Positions 7,705 through 16,396 of a stretch of DNA of 47,280 nucleotides are shown one piece after another. The stretch covers positions 1 through 47,280 of the forward strand of contig JBEHWK010000011.1 of assembly GCA_040217795.1 (NCBI GenBank), read 5' to 3'. Both the position numbers and the translations under genes were made by a program. Position 1 is the first letter of the stretch, and each line of letters starts with the position of its first letter. This DNA comes from Clostridium_T sp040217795. Its GTDB lineage: Bacteria > Bacillota > Clostridia > Clostridiales > Clostridiaceae. Below the pieces are notes generated by a model. The model was given only the letters and a program-made list of their open reading frames with translations, was not told the origin of the DNA and did not search any database.

Positions 7705-8325
7705 CTATTTATATATTTTTAACTTATATTCATTTGAAGCAGCCTGCTCAGTGTTCATCCTTAAGCAAAGTGTATTAATTTTACCTTCCAGCCATGGCGG
7801 TATATGACTGCATATAATCTCTGCCTCCGTATAATCCCAGTTTTCTAAAAAAGGAATTACTACTTTCTTGGATGAAATAGTTTCAAATTTTGATTGAATT
7901 TCTTTTAAATTAATTCTGTAAGCCCTGTCACTTACCCTTATTATATGTTCCTTTATAATATCAGCCTCAGTCTTCTTGGAATTGTTGCGTTCTATGCATT
8001 TTTCTTCTTCCATAACTATAAAATCGAGAAAGTTTTCAGGCCGTCCATCACATTCCCAAACAACGAGGTTATTTGTGCTGAATACATTGTAAGCTATGCC
8101 GGATATTTTCTGGCCCACAATTATATCACAATCTTCCAGATAGCTGCTTATTTTCTCGAAACGTGCACGCACTTCACTAAGCCTGTATAAATTAGGCTCT
8201 TCAACTTTAAACTCCTTTGTTACCTCCCATCTTTCAAACTCATTTGAAAAAATTTTAATTATTCCTTTATTATCAAAGCTTGTTGTAATTCCCCTGTTAT
8301 CCATAAATACTGCTATCTTATTCAT
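7705..8325 (-). CDS. AnfO-family protein (Fe-only nitrogenase accessory family)
   Basis: A 206-residue cytoplasmic protein resembling AnfO, the accessory protein encoded with iron-only nitrogenase. It starts MNKIAVFMDNRG. A strand/loop segment LEDCDIIVGQKISGIAYNVF followed by VVWECDGRP is suggestive of the NifX/NafY-type cofactor-binding fold. No nitrogenase structural or nif/anf assembly genes occur in the window, and AnfO homologues are known from strains outside anf operons, so a role in nitrogen fixation cannot be assumed. AGGAGG precedes the ATG. It leads the two-gene unit with the repeat protein. Family call is moderate; biochemical function unknown. Confidence 0.65.
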   Translation of the reverse strand: MNKIAVFMDNRGITTSFDNKGIIKIFSNEFERWEVTKEFKVEEPNLYRLSEVRARFEKISSYLEDCDIIVGQKISGIAYNVFSTNNLVVWECDGRPENFLDFIVMEEEKCIERNNSKKTEADIIKEHIIRVSDRAYRINLKEIQSKFETISSKKVVIPFLENWDYTEAEIICSHIPPWLEGKINTLCLRMNTEQAASNEYKLKIYK

Positions 8326-8340
8326 ATATACCTCCTGAAA

Positions 8341-8374
8341 AGAAAAAGGTGCAGTGATAATTCACTGCACCTTT
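8341..8374 (-). terminator. Terminator after recA, also in the AnfO-like gene leader
   Basis: A perfect 13-bp stem AAAGGTGCAGTGA (8345-8357) with TCACTGCACCTTT (8362-8374) and a 4-base loop is followed on the minus strand by TTTCTTTT. It ends immediately upstream of the AGGAGG of the AnfO-like gene. Confidence 0.8.
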
Positions 8375-8401
8375 GCAATTATAATTTATTAAATTGTACA
8401 T

Positions 8402-8430
8402 ATTTTAACACACTATTTACTATTTGTCAT
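8402..8430 (-). promoter_or_regulatory. Possible promoter of the AnfO-like/repeat-protein pair
   Basis: On the minus strand ATGACA and TAAAAT are separated by 17 bases. The predicted start (about 8395) is upstream of the 8345-8374 hairpin, so this transcript would have to cross the recA terminator, as an attenuated leader would. Confidence 0.5.
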
Positions 8431-8462
8431 CAGTTAATTTAAATTATTTTCTGTTAAAATTT

Positions 8463-9527
8463 TTATTCTGATTTCTTTGCCTCAGTTTCCTTAGCTTTTT
8501 CTTTTCCTTTTTTATTAGGTACTGCAGCTAGTGGCAATTCATACTTTGTCCTGATCTTATTTTCTATTTCCAAAGATAATTCAGGATTTTCTTTAAGGAA
8601 TTGTTTAGCATTTTCTCTTCCCTGTCCTAACCTTACATCACCATAAGAAAACCAGGCTCCGCTTTTTTGTATTATCTCTTCTTTAACACCCACATCTACT
8701 ATATTACCTTCTCTTGATATACCTTCGTTGTACATTATATCAAACTCAGCTTGTTTAAAAGGCGGCGCAACTTTGTTCTTTATGACCTTTACACGGGTTC
8801 TGTTACCGACTATGTTGTCCCCCTGCTTAATTGAATCAATTCTTCTTATGTCCATTCTTACAGAGGCATAGAATTTAAGTGCTCTTCCACCAGGTGTTGT
8901 CTCAGGGTTACCGAACATAACTCCTATCTTTTCTCTTAACTGGTTTATAAATACAGCCACACAATTAGATTTGTTTAATGATCCTGCAAGTTTTCTCAAA
9001 GCCTGAGACATCAATCTAGCCTGAAGCCCCACATGTGAGTCACCCATTTCCCCTTCAATTTCAGCTCTTGGAACCAAGGCAGCAACAGAGTCAACAACAA
9101 TTACGTCGACAGCTCCGGAACGCACTAAAGCTTCTGCTATTTCAAGAGCCTGCTCTCCAGTATCAGGCTGAGATACTATAAGGTTATCAGTATCAACTCC
9201 TAAGTTGCGCGCATAAAGAGGATCCAACGCATGCTCAGCATCTATGTAACCTACAGCTCCCCCAGCTTTTTGAGCCTCTGCAGCTATTTGAAGGGCTACT
9301 GTGGTTTTACCCGAACTTTCAGGCCCATATATCTCTATGATTCTGCCTCTTGGCACTCCACCTATTCCTAAAGCTATATCCAGGTCAAGACATCCTGTTG
9401 ATATAGCATCAATCTTCATGTTTTTATGATCACCAAGCTTCATTATTGAGCCTTTACCGAATTGTTTTTCTATTTGACTCATTGCAGCTTCTATTGCTTT
9501 TAATTTATCCATATCTAAATTTGCCAT
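8463..9527 (-). CDS. recA: Recombinase RecA
   Basis: ATP-dependent strand-exchange protein of homologous recombination and co-protease for LexA in the SOS response. The N-terminus MANLDMDKLKAIEAAMSQIE, Walker A GPESSGKTT, Walker B VIVVDSVAAL and the L2 loop region (MFGNPETTPGGRALKFYAS) are all present, with a lysine-rich acidic tail. Length about 354 is normal. The ATG at 9527 is preferred: GGAAAGGA lies 10 bases upstream, while the in-frame TTG at 9536 sits almost on top of it. It has its own promoter, SOS box and terminator, so it is monocistronic. No recX is adjacent. Confidence 0.98.
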   Translation of the reverse strand: MANLDMDKLKAIEAAMSQIEKQFGKGSIMKLGDHKNMKIDAISTGCLDLDIALGIGGVPRGRIIEIYGPESSGKTTVALQIAAEAQKAGGAVGYIDAEHALDPLYARNLGVDTDNLIVSQPDTGEQALEIAEALVRSGAVDVIVVDSVAALVPRAEIEGEMGDSHVGLQARLMSQALRKLAGSLNKSNCVAVFINQLREKIGVMFGNPETTPGGRALKFYASVRMDIRRIDSIKQGDNIVGNRTRVKVIKNKVAPPFKQAEFDIMYNEGISREGNIVDVGVKEEIIQKSGAWFSYGDVRLGQGRENAKQFLKENPELSLEIENKIRTKYELPLAAVPNKKGKEKAKETEAKKSE

Positions 9528-9545
9528 TGCTTTCAAATCCTTTCC

Positions 9546-9558
9546 CGAACATTTGTTC
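9546..9558 (-). promoter_or_regulatory. LexA (SOS) box of recA
   Basis: CGAACATTTGTTC contains a perfect GAAC-N4-GTTC core, the Firmicutes LexA operator. It lies a few bases downstream of the recA -10 element, where bound LexA would block transcription. Confidence 0.85.
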
Positions 9559-9565
9559 TACTTTT

Positions 9566-9594
9566 ATTATAATTAACTTAGTTATCAAAGTCAA
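9566..9594 (-). promoter_or_regulatory. recA promoter
   Basis: On the minus strand TTGACT and a perfect TATAAT are separated by 17 bases. The start site would be near 9559, inside or at the edge of the SOS box. Confidence 0.85.
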
Positions 9595-9626
9595 TAATAC
9601 GCATAATATTATCTTTTAATTTTTAG

Positions 9627-9664
9627 ACTATATTATAAAAGTTCCAATACTAATTGGAACTTTT
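9627..9664 (-). terminator. Intrinsic terminator of the ftsK-rimO-pgsA stretch
   Basis: A perfect 12-bp stem AAAAGTTCCAAT (9637-9648) with ATTGGAACTTTT (9653-9664) and a 4-base loop has a short T-rich tail on the minus strand. It isolates recA from pgsA. Confidence 0.75.
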
Positions 9665-9697
9665 ATCTAAATTATGTTCAGTTTTAAGGTTAATATT

Positions 9698-10285
9698 CTA
9701 CTTATTTGTATTTATTGCATTTTTATTTTTTCTGAAATAATCAGCACCTGAAATTATTGTGATGGCTACAGCCATGTATAATAATATATCAGGAAGATAA
9801 ACATAAACATAATTCAAAAACTGATTTTTTACAAAGGCATCCAGTAAAACATCTGAATTATTTATATTTACTTCAAGTAATAAGGCTATGATTGCAATTA
9901 TCTGAATAACCGTTTTTATTTTTCCCCACCAGGAAGCTGCAATTACAACTCCATCAGCAGCTGCAATGGTTCTTAACCCTGAAACTGCAAATTCTCTTGC
10001 AATTATGATAACTGCTGCCCAACCTGGGATTATATGCAGTTCCACTAATGAAATCAATGCAGATGTAACTAAAAGCTTATCCGCTAATGGATCCATAAAC
10101 TTCCCGAAAGTTGTAATCTGATTCCTGCTCCTTGCGATATATCCATCAAGTTTATCTGTCAAAGATGCCAGAATGAAAATAAACGTGGCAATGTATGTTC
10201 CATAACTTACTTTCAATGCAATAAACAGTAAAAATATTGGTACTAAAATTATTCTGATAATTGTCAACTTATTTGCTAGATTCAT
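9698..10285 (-). CDS. pgsA: CDP-diacylglycerol-glycerol-3-phosphate 3-phosphatidyltransferase
   Basis: This integral membrane enzyme makes phosphatidylglycerol phosphate from CDP-diacylglycerol and glycerol-3-phosphate, the step before phosphatidylglycerol and cardiolipin. The CDP-alcohol phosphotransferase signature is complete: DGYIAR, then GKFMDPLADK. Several hydrophobic helices span the rest. The ATG at 10285 (MNLANKLTIIR) is chosen because GGAG lies 9 bases upstream; the TTG at 10294 is closer to it. Its first codons overlap the end of rimO by 17 bases, indicating translational coupling. The cls product (2887-4329) and CdsA (31441) act in the same pathway. Confidence 0.95.
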   Translation of the reverse strand: MNLANKLTIIRIILVPIFLLFIALKVSYGTYIATFIFILASLTDKLDGYIARSRNQITTFGKFMDPLADKLLVTSALISLVELHIIPGWAAVIIIAREFAVSGLRTIAAADGVVIAASWWGKIKTVIQIIAIIALLLEVNINNSDVLLDAFVKNQFLNYVYVYLPDILLYMAVAITIISGADYFRKNKNAINTNK

Positions 10286-11603
10286 CAAAAACAACTCCTA
10301 ATAAATCATATTCTAATGCTTCAATAATTTTAACTTTTACGAATTCTCCGATGTTTAAGTTCTCACTATTAATAAAAACATTTCCATCAATCTCCGGAGC
10401 CATCTCTTTACTTCTGCCAAAGTAATATTCTCCATTATGTCCTTCAACCAGAATATCATAGATTCTTCCAATTTTCAAACTATTTATTTCTGAGGATACT
10501 GCTTGCTGTACCATCATTAATGCTTCTTCTCTCTTGGTTTTCAGCTCTTCAGGAACCTGATTGTCCATAATAGAGGCCGGGGTTCCTTCTTCCTGAGAAT
10601 ATTTAAAAACCCCTACCTTTTCCAGTTTATAATTAACAAGAAAGTCTTTTAATTCTTCAAAATCTTCATCTTTTTCACCTGGAAAACCTACAATCAGTGA
10701 AGTTCTTAGTGTTACATCAGGAATTGCTTTTCTTATTGATTCGATTTTGTTCAAAACATACTCTTTTGATGTTCTTCTTCCCATACGCTTTAATATCTTT
10801 GAAGAAATATGCTGCAGAGGCATGTCAATGTATTTACATATCTTTTCTTCTGAAGCCATAACATCTATCAGTTCATCAGTTATTTCTTCAGGATAGCAGT
10901 ACATTACCCTGAGCCACTTCAAATCATCTATTCTGCAAAGGTTCTTCATAAGTTCCGGAAGTTTCCTTTCTCCGTATAAATCCTCACCATAGCGTGTTGT
11001 ATCCTGAGCTACAAGAATTATTTCCTTTACTCCTGCTTTAACAAGCAATTCAGCTTCCTCGACAATGGCTTCAACAGGTCTGCTTCTGAATTTCCCTCTG
11101 ATTTTTGGAATAACGCAGTAGGTACAGAAATTATCGCATCCTTCAGCTATTCTTATATATGCAGTTGACTTTTGAGTTGTAATTATTCTTATGCCTTCAT
11201 TTATATTGCTGTCAGAATAATTGACAGATACTATTCTTTCATTATTTGCTATGAAGTCTTCAATATATTCGTTAAGTTTTTTGTAGTCATTCACTCCAAG
11301 CATGATATCTATTTCAGGCATCAGCTCCTGAAGATCCTTTCCATACCTTTGGGTTAAACATCCTGTAGCAATAAGAAGTTTGCAATTATGCTTGTTTTTG
11401 TATTTTGCCATTTCCAATATAGTTTCTATGGATTCCTGTTTTGCAGTCTCAATAAATCCGCAGGTATTCACGATTATTATTTCTGCTTCTTTAGGGTCAT
11501 TGGTAAGATCGTATGAAGTTTTCATTTCTCCCAATAAAATTTCCGAATCCACTCTATTCTTATCACAGCCTAAACTTACCAGGCCTACCTTATATTTTGT
11601 CAA
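10269..11603 (-). CDS. rimO: Ribosomal protein S12 methylthiotransferase RimO
   Basis: This radical SAM enzyme adds a methylthio group to the conserved aspartate of ribosomal protein S12. The N-terminal UPF0004 domain supplies three cluster cysteines (in LVSLGCDKNRVDSE, VNTCGF and TGCLTQR). The radical SAM motif is CDNFCTYC, followed by IPKIRGKFRSRP, and a TRAM domain forms the C-terminus. DKNRVDSE distinguishes RimO from the tRNA enzyme MiaB. The length of 444 is normal. It starts with TTG at 11603, 7 bases after GGAGG. It overlaps pgsA and lies 76 bases after ftsK. Confidence 0.96.
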   Translation of the reverse strand: MTKYKVGLVSLGCDKNRVDSEILLGEMKTSYDLTNDPKEAEIIIVNTCGFIETAKQESIETILEMAKYKNKHNCKLLIATGCLTQRYGKDLQELMPEIDIMLGVNDYKKLNEYIEDFIANNERIVSVNYSDSNINEGIRIITTQKSTAYIRIAEGCDNFCTYCVIPKIRGKFRSRPVEAIVEEAELLVKAGVKEIILVAQDTTRYGEDLYGERKLPELMKNLCRIDDLKWLRVMYCYPEEITDELIDVMASEEKICKYIDMPLQHISSKILKRMGRRTSKEYVLNKIESIRKAIPDVTLRTSLIVGFPGEKDEDFEELKDFLVNYKLEKVGVFKYSQEEGTPASIMDNQVPEELKTKREEALMMVQQAVSSEINSLKIGRIYDILVEGHNGEYYFGRSKEMAPEIDGNVFINSENLNIGEFVKVKIIEALEYDLLGVVFDESSK

Positions 11604-11679
11604 AGTTCTTCCTCCTATGTTACGTAAATTACAAATTTAATTTTAAAACTCTTTACATTTTAAAACAAGTGCTTTTTAA

Positions 11680-14001
11680 TTAATATTCTTTGAATTGATT
11701 TTTTGGAACCAAAACCTGTCTTGGTTTGGAACCATCTTTGGAAGAAATTACACCTCTTTCCTCCAGTTGGTCAATAATTCTGGCAGCTCTGTTAAAGCCT
11801 ATTCTCAACCGTCTTTGTATATATGAAGCAGATGCTTGCCCACTCTCAATGACGATGTTCATGGCTTCTTCCAGCAAATCATCTGCATCATCCTCTGAAA
11901 CTGACTTGCTGTCTGGAGATTCGTTATTTATATGATCCAATATTTCCTCTTTATATTGAATTCCCTCCTCTTCCGACTTTATAAATGACACAACCTTTTC
12001 AACCTCATCTTCTGATATAAATGCTCCCTGAATTCTTAGAGGCTTTGATTCGCCTACCGGATAGAAAAGCATATCTCCTTTACCCAGTAATTTTTCAGCC
12101 CCGGAAGAATCCAGGATTGTTCTGGAATCAACCTGAGAGGAAACTGCAAAGGATATTCTTGAGGGGATATTTGCTTTTATAACCCCTGTAATAACATCAA
12201 CTGACGGTCTCTGGGTTGCAAGAACCAGATGCATTCCTGCAGCTCTTGCCATTTGCGCCAGCCTTGCAATATATTCTTCTACATCATTTGGACAAACCAT
12301 CATTAAATCTGCAAGCTCATCAACTATGATCACTATATACGGAAGTTTGGATTCAATCTGGCCCTTCTCAAAAAGGGAATTATATGATTGAATATTACGT
12401 GCCCCTGAATCTGCAAAAAGCTTATATCTCCTTGTCATTTCATTTACAGCCCAGTTTAAGGCCCCTGCAGCTTTTTTAGGGTCAGTGACAACGGGTATCA
12501 GCAAGTGAGGGATTCCATTATATACATTGAGCTCTACAACTTTGGGATCCACCATGAGCAAAGATACTTCATCAGGAGAATATTTATATAAAATGCTCAT
12601 AATGAGAGAGTTTATACACACAGATTTTCCTGAACCGGTTGCCCCGGCAATAAGAATGTGAGGCATCTTGCTTAAATCCGCAACAATACATTGACCTGAA
12701 ATATCTTTTCCTAATGCAAAGGCTATTTCACTTTTAGAAGATTTGAATTCATTTGATTCCAGGACTTCACGTAAAAACACAGGTGTTATTGTTTTATTTG
12801 GAACTTCAATACCTATTGCTGATTTGCCGGGAATAGGAGCCTCAATTCTCACACCTGAAGCAGCCAGACTTAAGGAAATATCATCAGAGAGATTAACTAT
12901 TTTAGAAACCTTTACCCCTGCACTTGGCTGGATTTCATATCTGGTTACAGCAGGGCCTTTAGTTACCTGAAGAACTTTAGCCTCCACTCCGAAGGAATTT
13001 AATGTCTCCTCCAGTTTAGTAGCTGAAGCTATCAGTTCCTTTTTATCTTCCTTATTGATTTTAAGTCCGCTGTTGGTATTCAGGTATTCTAATCCTGGTA
13101 TTACATATTGTTTTTCAGTTTTCACTTCAGAAATCTTTTCAATGATTTCTCTGTTTATATCTTCTTTTATTTCACCTTCCAATTTTTTGTTGTCTTCTTT
13201 TTTCATGGTAGCCGGTAAATCCTCATGATCACCCATTTGAAAAATTGATATTTGCTCCCCTTTGTTTTCTTCTGTGTATTCACTATGGATATCAGCATTT
13301 TTCATAAAGTCGAGAATCTTAATCTTCTTGTTTATTCCATCTATATATTCATTTTCATTTTTAACAGTATTAGTTTCTATGCGAATATCAGCTTGTCTAT
13401 CAATTCTGGAATTGTTTTTTGCTTTTAAGTCTTTCTTGACTTTTCTGCTTCTTTCTTTTATATCTTTTCCAATATCACGCAGTGAAAGATTGAAAATTAT
13501 TATTACGCAGATTATATATATTGAGATATATAATATAAGAGAACCAATAAATCCAAATAGTTTATATAATGGATATGCTATTAAAACTCCTAAAACTCCG
13601 CCATCAAGAGGAGAAGGGGTTGTAAATATTTCTCCCATAACACTCATCAGTCCATCTGTTGAAGAATACTTTGAATTCAGGTTAATGGATGATACCAGAA
13701 GCAATGTGTTAATAACTAAAGAGGTTACTTCATAAAATTTATATCCCAGCTTCAATACTCCTTTATTATATATAATCAGCACGCCTATATATACAAAATA
13801 TAATGGTAGCATGAATGCTCCGATTCCTAACAGTGTGAATAATATTTTCTTTGAGATAAGGGAAAAATATCCTGCAGAATCAGTATAAATACCCATGATT
13901 AAAATAAATCCGGTTACTATCCATATCAAACCTCTTATTTCCGAGTGTTGGGTTGACCTTGTTTCTCTGCCCCTTTTAGCTTTTATGTTTCTTTTCGCCA
14001 T
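11680..14001 (-). CDS. ftsK: DNA translocase FtsK/SpoIIIE
   Basis: A 773-residue double-stranded DNA pump that moves chromosome DNA through the septum in division and sporulation. Four N-terminal transmembrane helices (about residues 25-190) are followed by a charged linker of about 100 residues, then the motor. The Walker A is AGATGSGKSVCIN and the Walker B VIIVDELADLM. The C-terminal winged-helix gamma domain, which reads DNA polarity sequences, contains ASYIQRRLRIGFNRAARI. The position next to tepA matches SpoIIIE of B. subtilis, and the protein probably serves both roles. No strong terminator follows, so readthrough to rimO and pgsA is likely. Confidence 0.96.
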   Translation of the reverse strand: MAKRNIKAKRGRETRSTQHSEIRGLIWIVTGFILIMGIYTDSAGYFSLISKKILFTLLGIGAFMLPLYFVYIGVLIIYNKGVLKLGYKFYEVTSLVINTLLLVSSINLNSKYSSTDGLMSVMGEIFTTPSPLDGGVLGVLIAYPLYKLFGFIGSLILYISIYIICVIIIFNLSLRDIGKDIKERSRKVKKDLKAKNNSRIDRQADIRIETNTVKNENEYIDGINKKIKILDFMKNADIHSEYTEENKGEQISIFQMGDHEDLPATMKKEDNKKLEGEIKEDINREIIEKISEVKTEKQYVIPGLEYLNTNSGLKINKEDKKELIASATKLEETLNSFGVEAKVLQVTKGPAVTRYEIQPSAGVKVSKIVNLSDDISLSLAASGVRIEAPIPGKSAIGIEVPNKTITPVFLREVLESNEFKSSKSEIAFALGKDISGQCIVADLSKMPHILIAGATGSGKSVCINSLIMSILYKYSPDEVSLLMVDPKVVELNVYNGIPHLLIPVVTDPKKAAGALNWAVNEMTRRYKLFADSGARNIQSYNSLFEKGQIESKLPYIVIIVDELADLMMVCPNDVEEYIARLAQMARAAGMHLVLATQRPSVDVITGVIKANIPSRISFAVSSQVDSRTILDSSGAEKLLGKGDMLFYPVGESKPLRIQGAFISEDEVEKVVSFIKSEEEGIQYKEEILDHINNESPDSKSVSEDDADDLLEEAMNIVIESGQASASYIQRRLRIGFNRAARIIDQLEERGVISSKDGSKPRQVLVPKNQFKEY

Positions 14002-14056
14002 TTTATCACCCCTATCTTTTCTATTCTATATTGTTTAGTAATATCCTTTTTAGATA

Positions 14057-14086
14057 AATAAACCATAGGAAGTCCTATGGTTTATT
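14057..14086 (-). terminator. Intrinsic terminator after tepA
   Basis: A perfect 14-bp stem AATAAACCATAGGA (14057-14070) with TCCTATGGTTTATT (14073-14086) has a 2-base loop; in RNA the inner pair opens to a 4-base loop. The tail on the minus strand is T-rich but mixed. Confidence 0.7.
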
Positions 14087-14094
14087 TAATAATT

Positions 14095-14820
14095 CTATTT
14101 TATCATAGACTCAAGTTTATCTAAAGCAGATTTTGCTCCGCCGACCTCATCTATTAAACCTATATCTACAGCATCTTTTCCAATAAGAATAGTTCCCATA
14201 TCATTCAACAGTTCATCTGTCTCAAGCATAAGCCTGTTTAACTTCTCCCTTTTTATATCAGAAGTTCTGATAATGAAGTCATTTATTCGCTGCTGCATCT
14301 TTTTAAAATAATCAAAGGTCTGTGGCACACCAATAACGAGTCCATTCATTCTTATAGGGTGAATTATCATTGTTGCTGAAGGTGAAATAAAGGAGTATTT
14401 TGCAGAAGTGGCCAAAGGCACACCTATTGAATGACCCCCTCCTATTACCAGTGATACTGTAGGTTTTGAGAGGCTGTTTATCATCTCAGCAATTGCTAAG
14501 CCTGCTTCTACATCTCCTCCCACTGTGTTGAGAATTATCAATACTCCCTTAACGTTGATATTTTGTTCAATTGCAATGAGTTCCGGAATAATATGTTCAT
14601 ATTTTGTTGTCTTGGCAGTAGGCGGCAAAACTGTATGACCTTCAATTTGACCGATTATAGATATGACTTGAATTCTGGAATCGTTATTTGCAGGTTCCAA
14701 GGTTCCAAATTCTTTTATCGCTTCAATATTTTTATTTTCCTGCTTATTAGTATCGGAACAACTTTTTGTTTCAAAGTTATTATTACAACATAAATGACTT
14801 TCATAACGCATAAAATCCAT
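14095..14820 (-). CDS. tepA: ClpP-like translocation-enhancing protease TepA
   Basis: A 241-residue member of the ClpP/crotonase fold peptidases, closest to TepA (YmfB) of B. subtilis. It has an N-terminal extension of about 50 residues containing a Cys-Cys pair. The core includes LNTVGGDVEAGLAIAEMI, the candidate nucleophile serine in GGGHSIGVPLATS, and a histidine in IIHPIRMNG. TepA is reported to help protein export or signal-peptide clearance in Bacillus; here that is by homology. The order dapG-tepA-ftsK is the same as in Bacillus, minus a few genes. AGGAGG precedes the ATG. Confidence 0.88.
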   Translation of the reverse strand: MDFMRYESHLCCNNNFETKSCSDTNKQENKNIEAIKEFGTLEPANNDSRIQVISIIGQIEGHTVLPPTAKTTKYEHIIPELIAIEQNINVKGVLIILNTVGGDVEAGLAIAEMINSLSKPTVSLVIGGGHSIGVPLATSAKYSFISPSATMIIHPIRMNGLVIGVPQTFDYFKKMQQRINDFIIRTSDIKREKLNRLMLETDELLNDMGTILIGKDAVDIGLIDEVGGAKSALDKLESMIK

Positions 14821-14891
14821 TCCTCCTATACCATTATATTTTGTACAGGAAAAATATTTTTATACTATATAGAAAGCATTAATGTTCTTAC

Positions 14892-16091
14892 CTAGCTTAA
14901 CTGAAAAGTATTATGCAGAACATTTAAAGCTTCCTTTACATAAGCGCTGTTTATCAGACACCATATTGTCATATGGGAGTCAGCAGTCTGAAGAACCTCA
15001 ATATTATTATCGCTTAAAGCTTTTATTATTTTAGCCATTACTCCAGGTATTCCTGCCATTCTTGAACCTATGACAGAAATTTTGCTGCAATTTTCCGTAA
15101 AAGTATACTTAATATCTATATCTTTTAAAATTTGCCCTAAACTGCTGTTCTTGCTGCTGTCAATTGTAAATATTTTTTCTTTTGGGAAAATATTTATTAA
15201 ATCTAAACTAATATTATTGCCGGCAACAATGTCCAACAAATCCTTATAGTGTATGTTAGACATATTGTCTTCCAGTTTTATAGAAACCTGAGTTCTGTCA
15301 TTCATATAAGTAATTCCTGTAATAATCCTGGATTTGTTTAAATCGCCCAGGCTGTTTATTAATGTTCCTTCTGAATCATTTAATGTATTTTTAATTACCA
15401 GGGGAACATTTCCTCTCATTGCAATTTCAACGGCCTTAGGATGGATTACTTTGGCTCCCTGATCTGCAAGCTGAAATACCTCTGAATAACTTATTACATC
15501 AATAAGGGATGCATCCTGAACAATTCTCGGGTCTGCAGTCATTATACCATCAACATCAGTATATATCTGAATTTCCTCAGCTTTTGACGCAACACCGATT
15601 AAAGAGGCGGATGTATCACTTCCCCCTCTGCCTAATGTAGTGAAAAAACCTTTCTCTGTCATTCCCTGAAATCCTGTAATAACTGGAATAAATCCCTTGG
15701 CAGCAGTCTCATTAATAAGCTGGGTATTTACTCTTAGGGCTTCTGCATTGCTGAAATCGTCATTGGTAATAATTCCAGCTTGTCCGCCTGTCATTGGAAG
15801 AGCAGATATTCCGTTATTGTTTAACTCACTGCACATCACTGCAGCACTTATCATTTCTCCGCAGCACATAAGCAAATCTGCAGCTTGCTTGTTTTGTTCC
15901 TTAAACCCATCATCAAATAAAGACAGGAGGGTATCTGTTGAATAGGGATCACCTTTCCTCCCCATGGCAGACACAACTACTATAGGAAAGTAACCTGCAT
16001 CTAAAGCGCTCTTAACCTTTTCTGCAGCAGCTTTTCTTTTTTCTTTAGTTGAAACAGATGTTCCTCCAAACTTTTGAACTAAATATTTCAA
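14892..16091 (-). CDS. dapG: Aspartate kinase (diaminopimelate-type, DapG)
   Basis: This enzyme phosphorylates L-aspartate, the entry to lysine, diaminopimelate and threonine synthesis. N-terminal kinase motifs are VQKFGGTSV, VSAMGRKGDPYSTDTLL, the GRGGSDTSA loop and TDVDGIMTADPR. Two C-terminal ACT domains include AGIPGVMAKIIKALSDNNIEV and end in a QTADSHMTIW block. The close match to B. subtilis DapG and its place before tepA support the symbol over lysC. TTG at 16091 (MKYLVQKFGG) is the likely start; an upstream GTG at 16100 overlaps the ribosome binding site GGAAG. None of its usual partners (asd, dapA, dpaAB) is adjacent. Confidence 0.92.
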   Translation of the reverse strand: MKYLVQKFGGTSVSTKEKRKAAAEKVKSALDAGYFPIVVVSAMGRKGDPYSTDTLLSLFDDGFKEQNKQAADLLMCCGEMISAAVMCSELNNNGISALPMTGGQAGIITNDDFSNAEALRVNTQLINETAAKGFIPVITGFQGMTEKGFFTTLGRGGSDTSASLIGVASKAEEIQIYTDVDGIMTADPRIVQDASLIDVISYSEVFQLADQGAKVIHPKAVEIAMRGNVPLVIKNTLNDSEGTLINSLGDLNKSRIITGITYMNDRTQVSIKLEDNMSNIHYKDLLDIVAGNNISLDLINIFPKEKIFTIDSSKNSSLGQILKDIDIKYTFTENCSKISVIGSRMAGIPGVMAKIIKALSDNNIEVLQTADSHMTIWCLINSAYVKEALNVLHNTFQLS

Positions 16092-16112
16092 AATATGCAC
16101 TTCCTTTTTGCA

Positions 16113-16388
16113 CTATAATCTTGCATGCTTTACATTTTCTTCCTCAACATCCAGAATTATAGTTCTAGCTCCGATTTTCTTTACGTATTCCCATGGTATT
16201 TCTAAAAATTCATTTCCTCCTAAAAAAGTGAATTTAGATTTATTTAAATTAATAATTAAAAATCTGAGATTCCCGTTATCATCTATAATAATGTCGTTGT
16301 TTGATAAATAGTTGTATTTTTCTCCATCATTTACGTTAATTATTTCATAACCTTCTATTTCACTTAAAAGTTTGATATTTTCATTCAT
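16113..16388 (-). CDS. ymxH: YlmC/YmxH family sporulation-linked PRC-barrel protein
   Basis: A 91-residue protein of the YlmC/YmxH family, a single PRC-barrel-like beta domain. Diagnostic segments are LSEIEGYEIINV near the start, the central NGNLRFLIIN and the IPWEYVKKIGARTIILD motif. Its place between the M16 peptidase and dapG is the Bacillus arrangement mlpA-ymxH-(dpaAB-asd)-dapG. Function is not well defined; in Bacillus the family is linked to sporulation. A hairpin covers its ribosome binding site (see 16397-16425). Confidence 0.85.
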   Translation of the reverse strand: MNENIKLLSEIEGYEIINVNDGEKYNYLSNNDIIIDDNGNLRFLIINLNKSKFTFLGGNEFLEIPWEYVKKIGARTIILDVEEENVKHARL

Positions 16389-16396
16389 AAGAACCC

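Noticed and set aside
9537..9697. A small RNA between pgsA and recA
   Set aside because: The space is accounted for by the recA promoter, SOS box and pgsA terminator.
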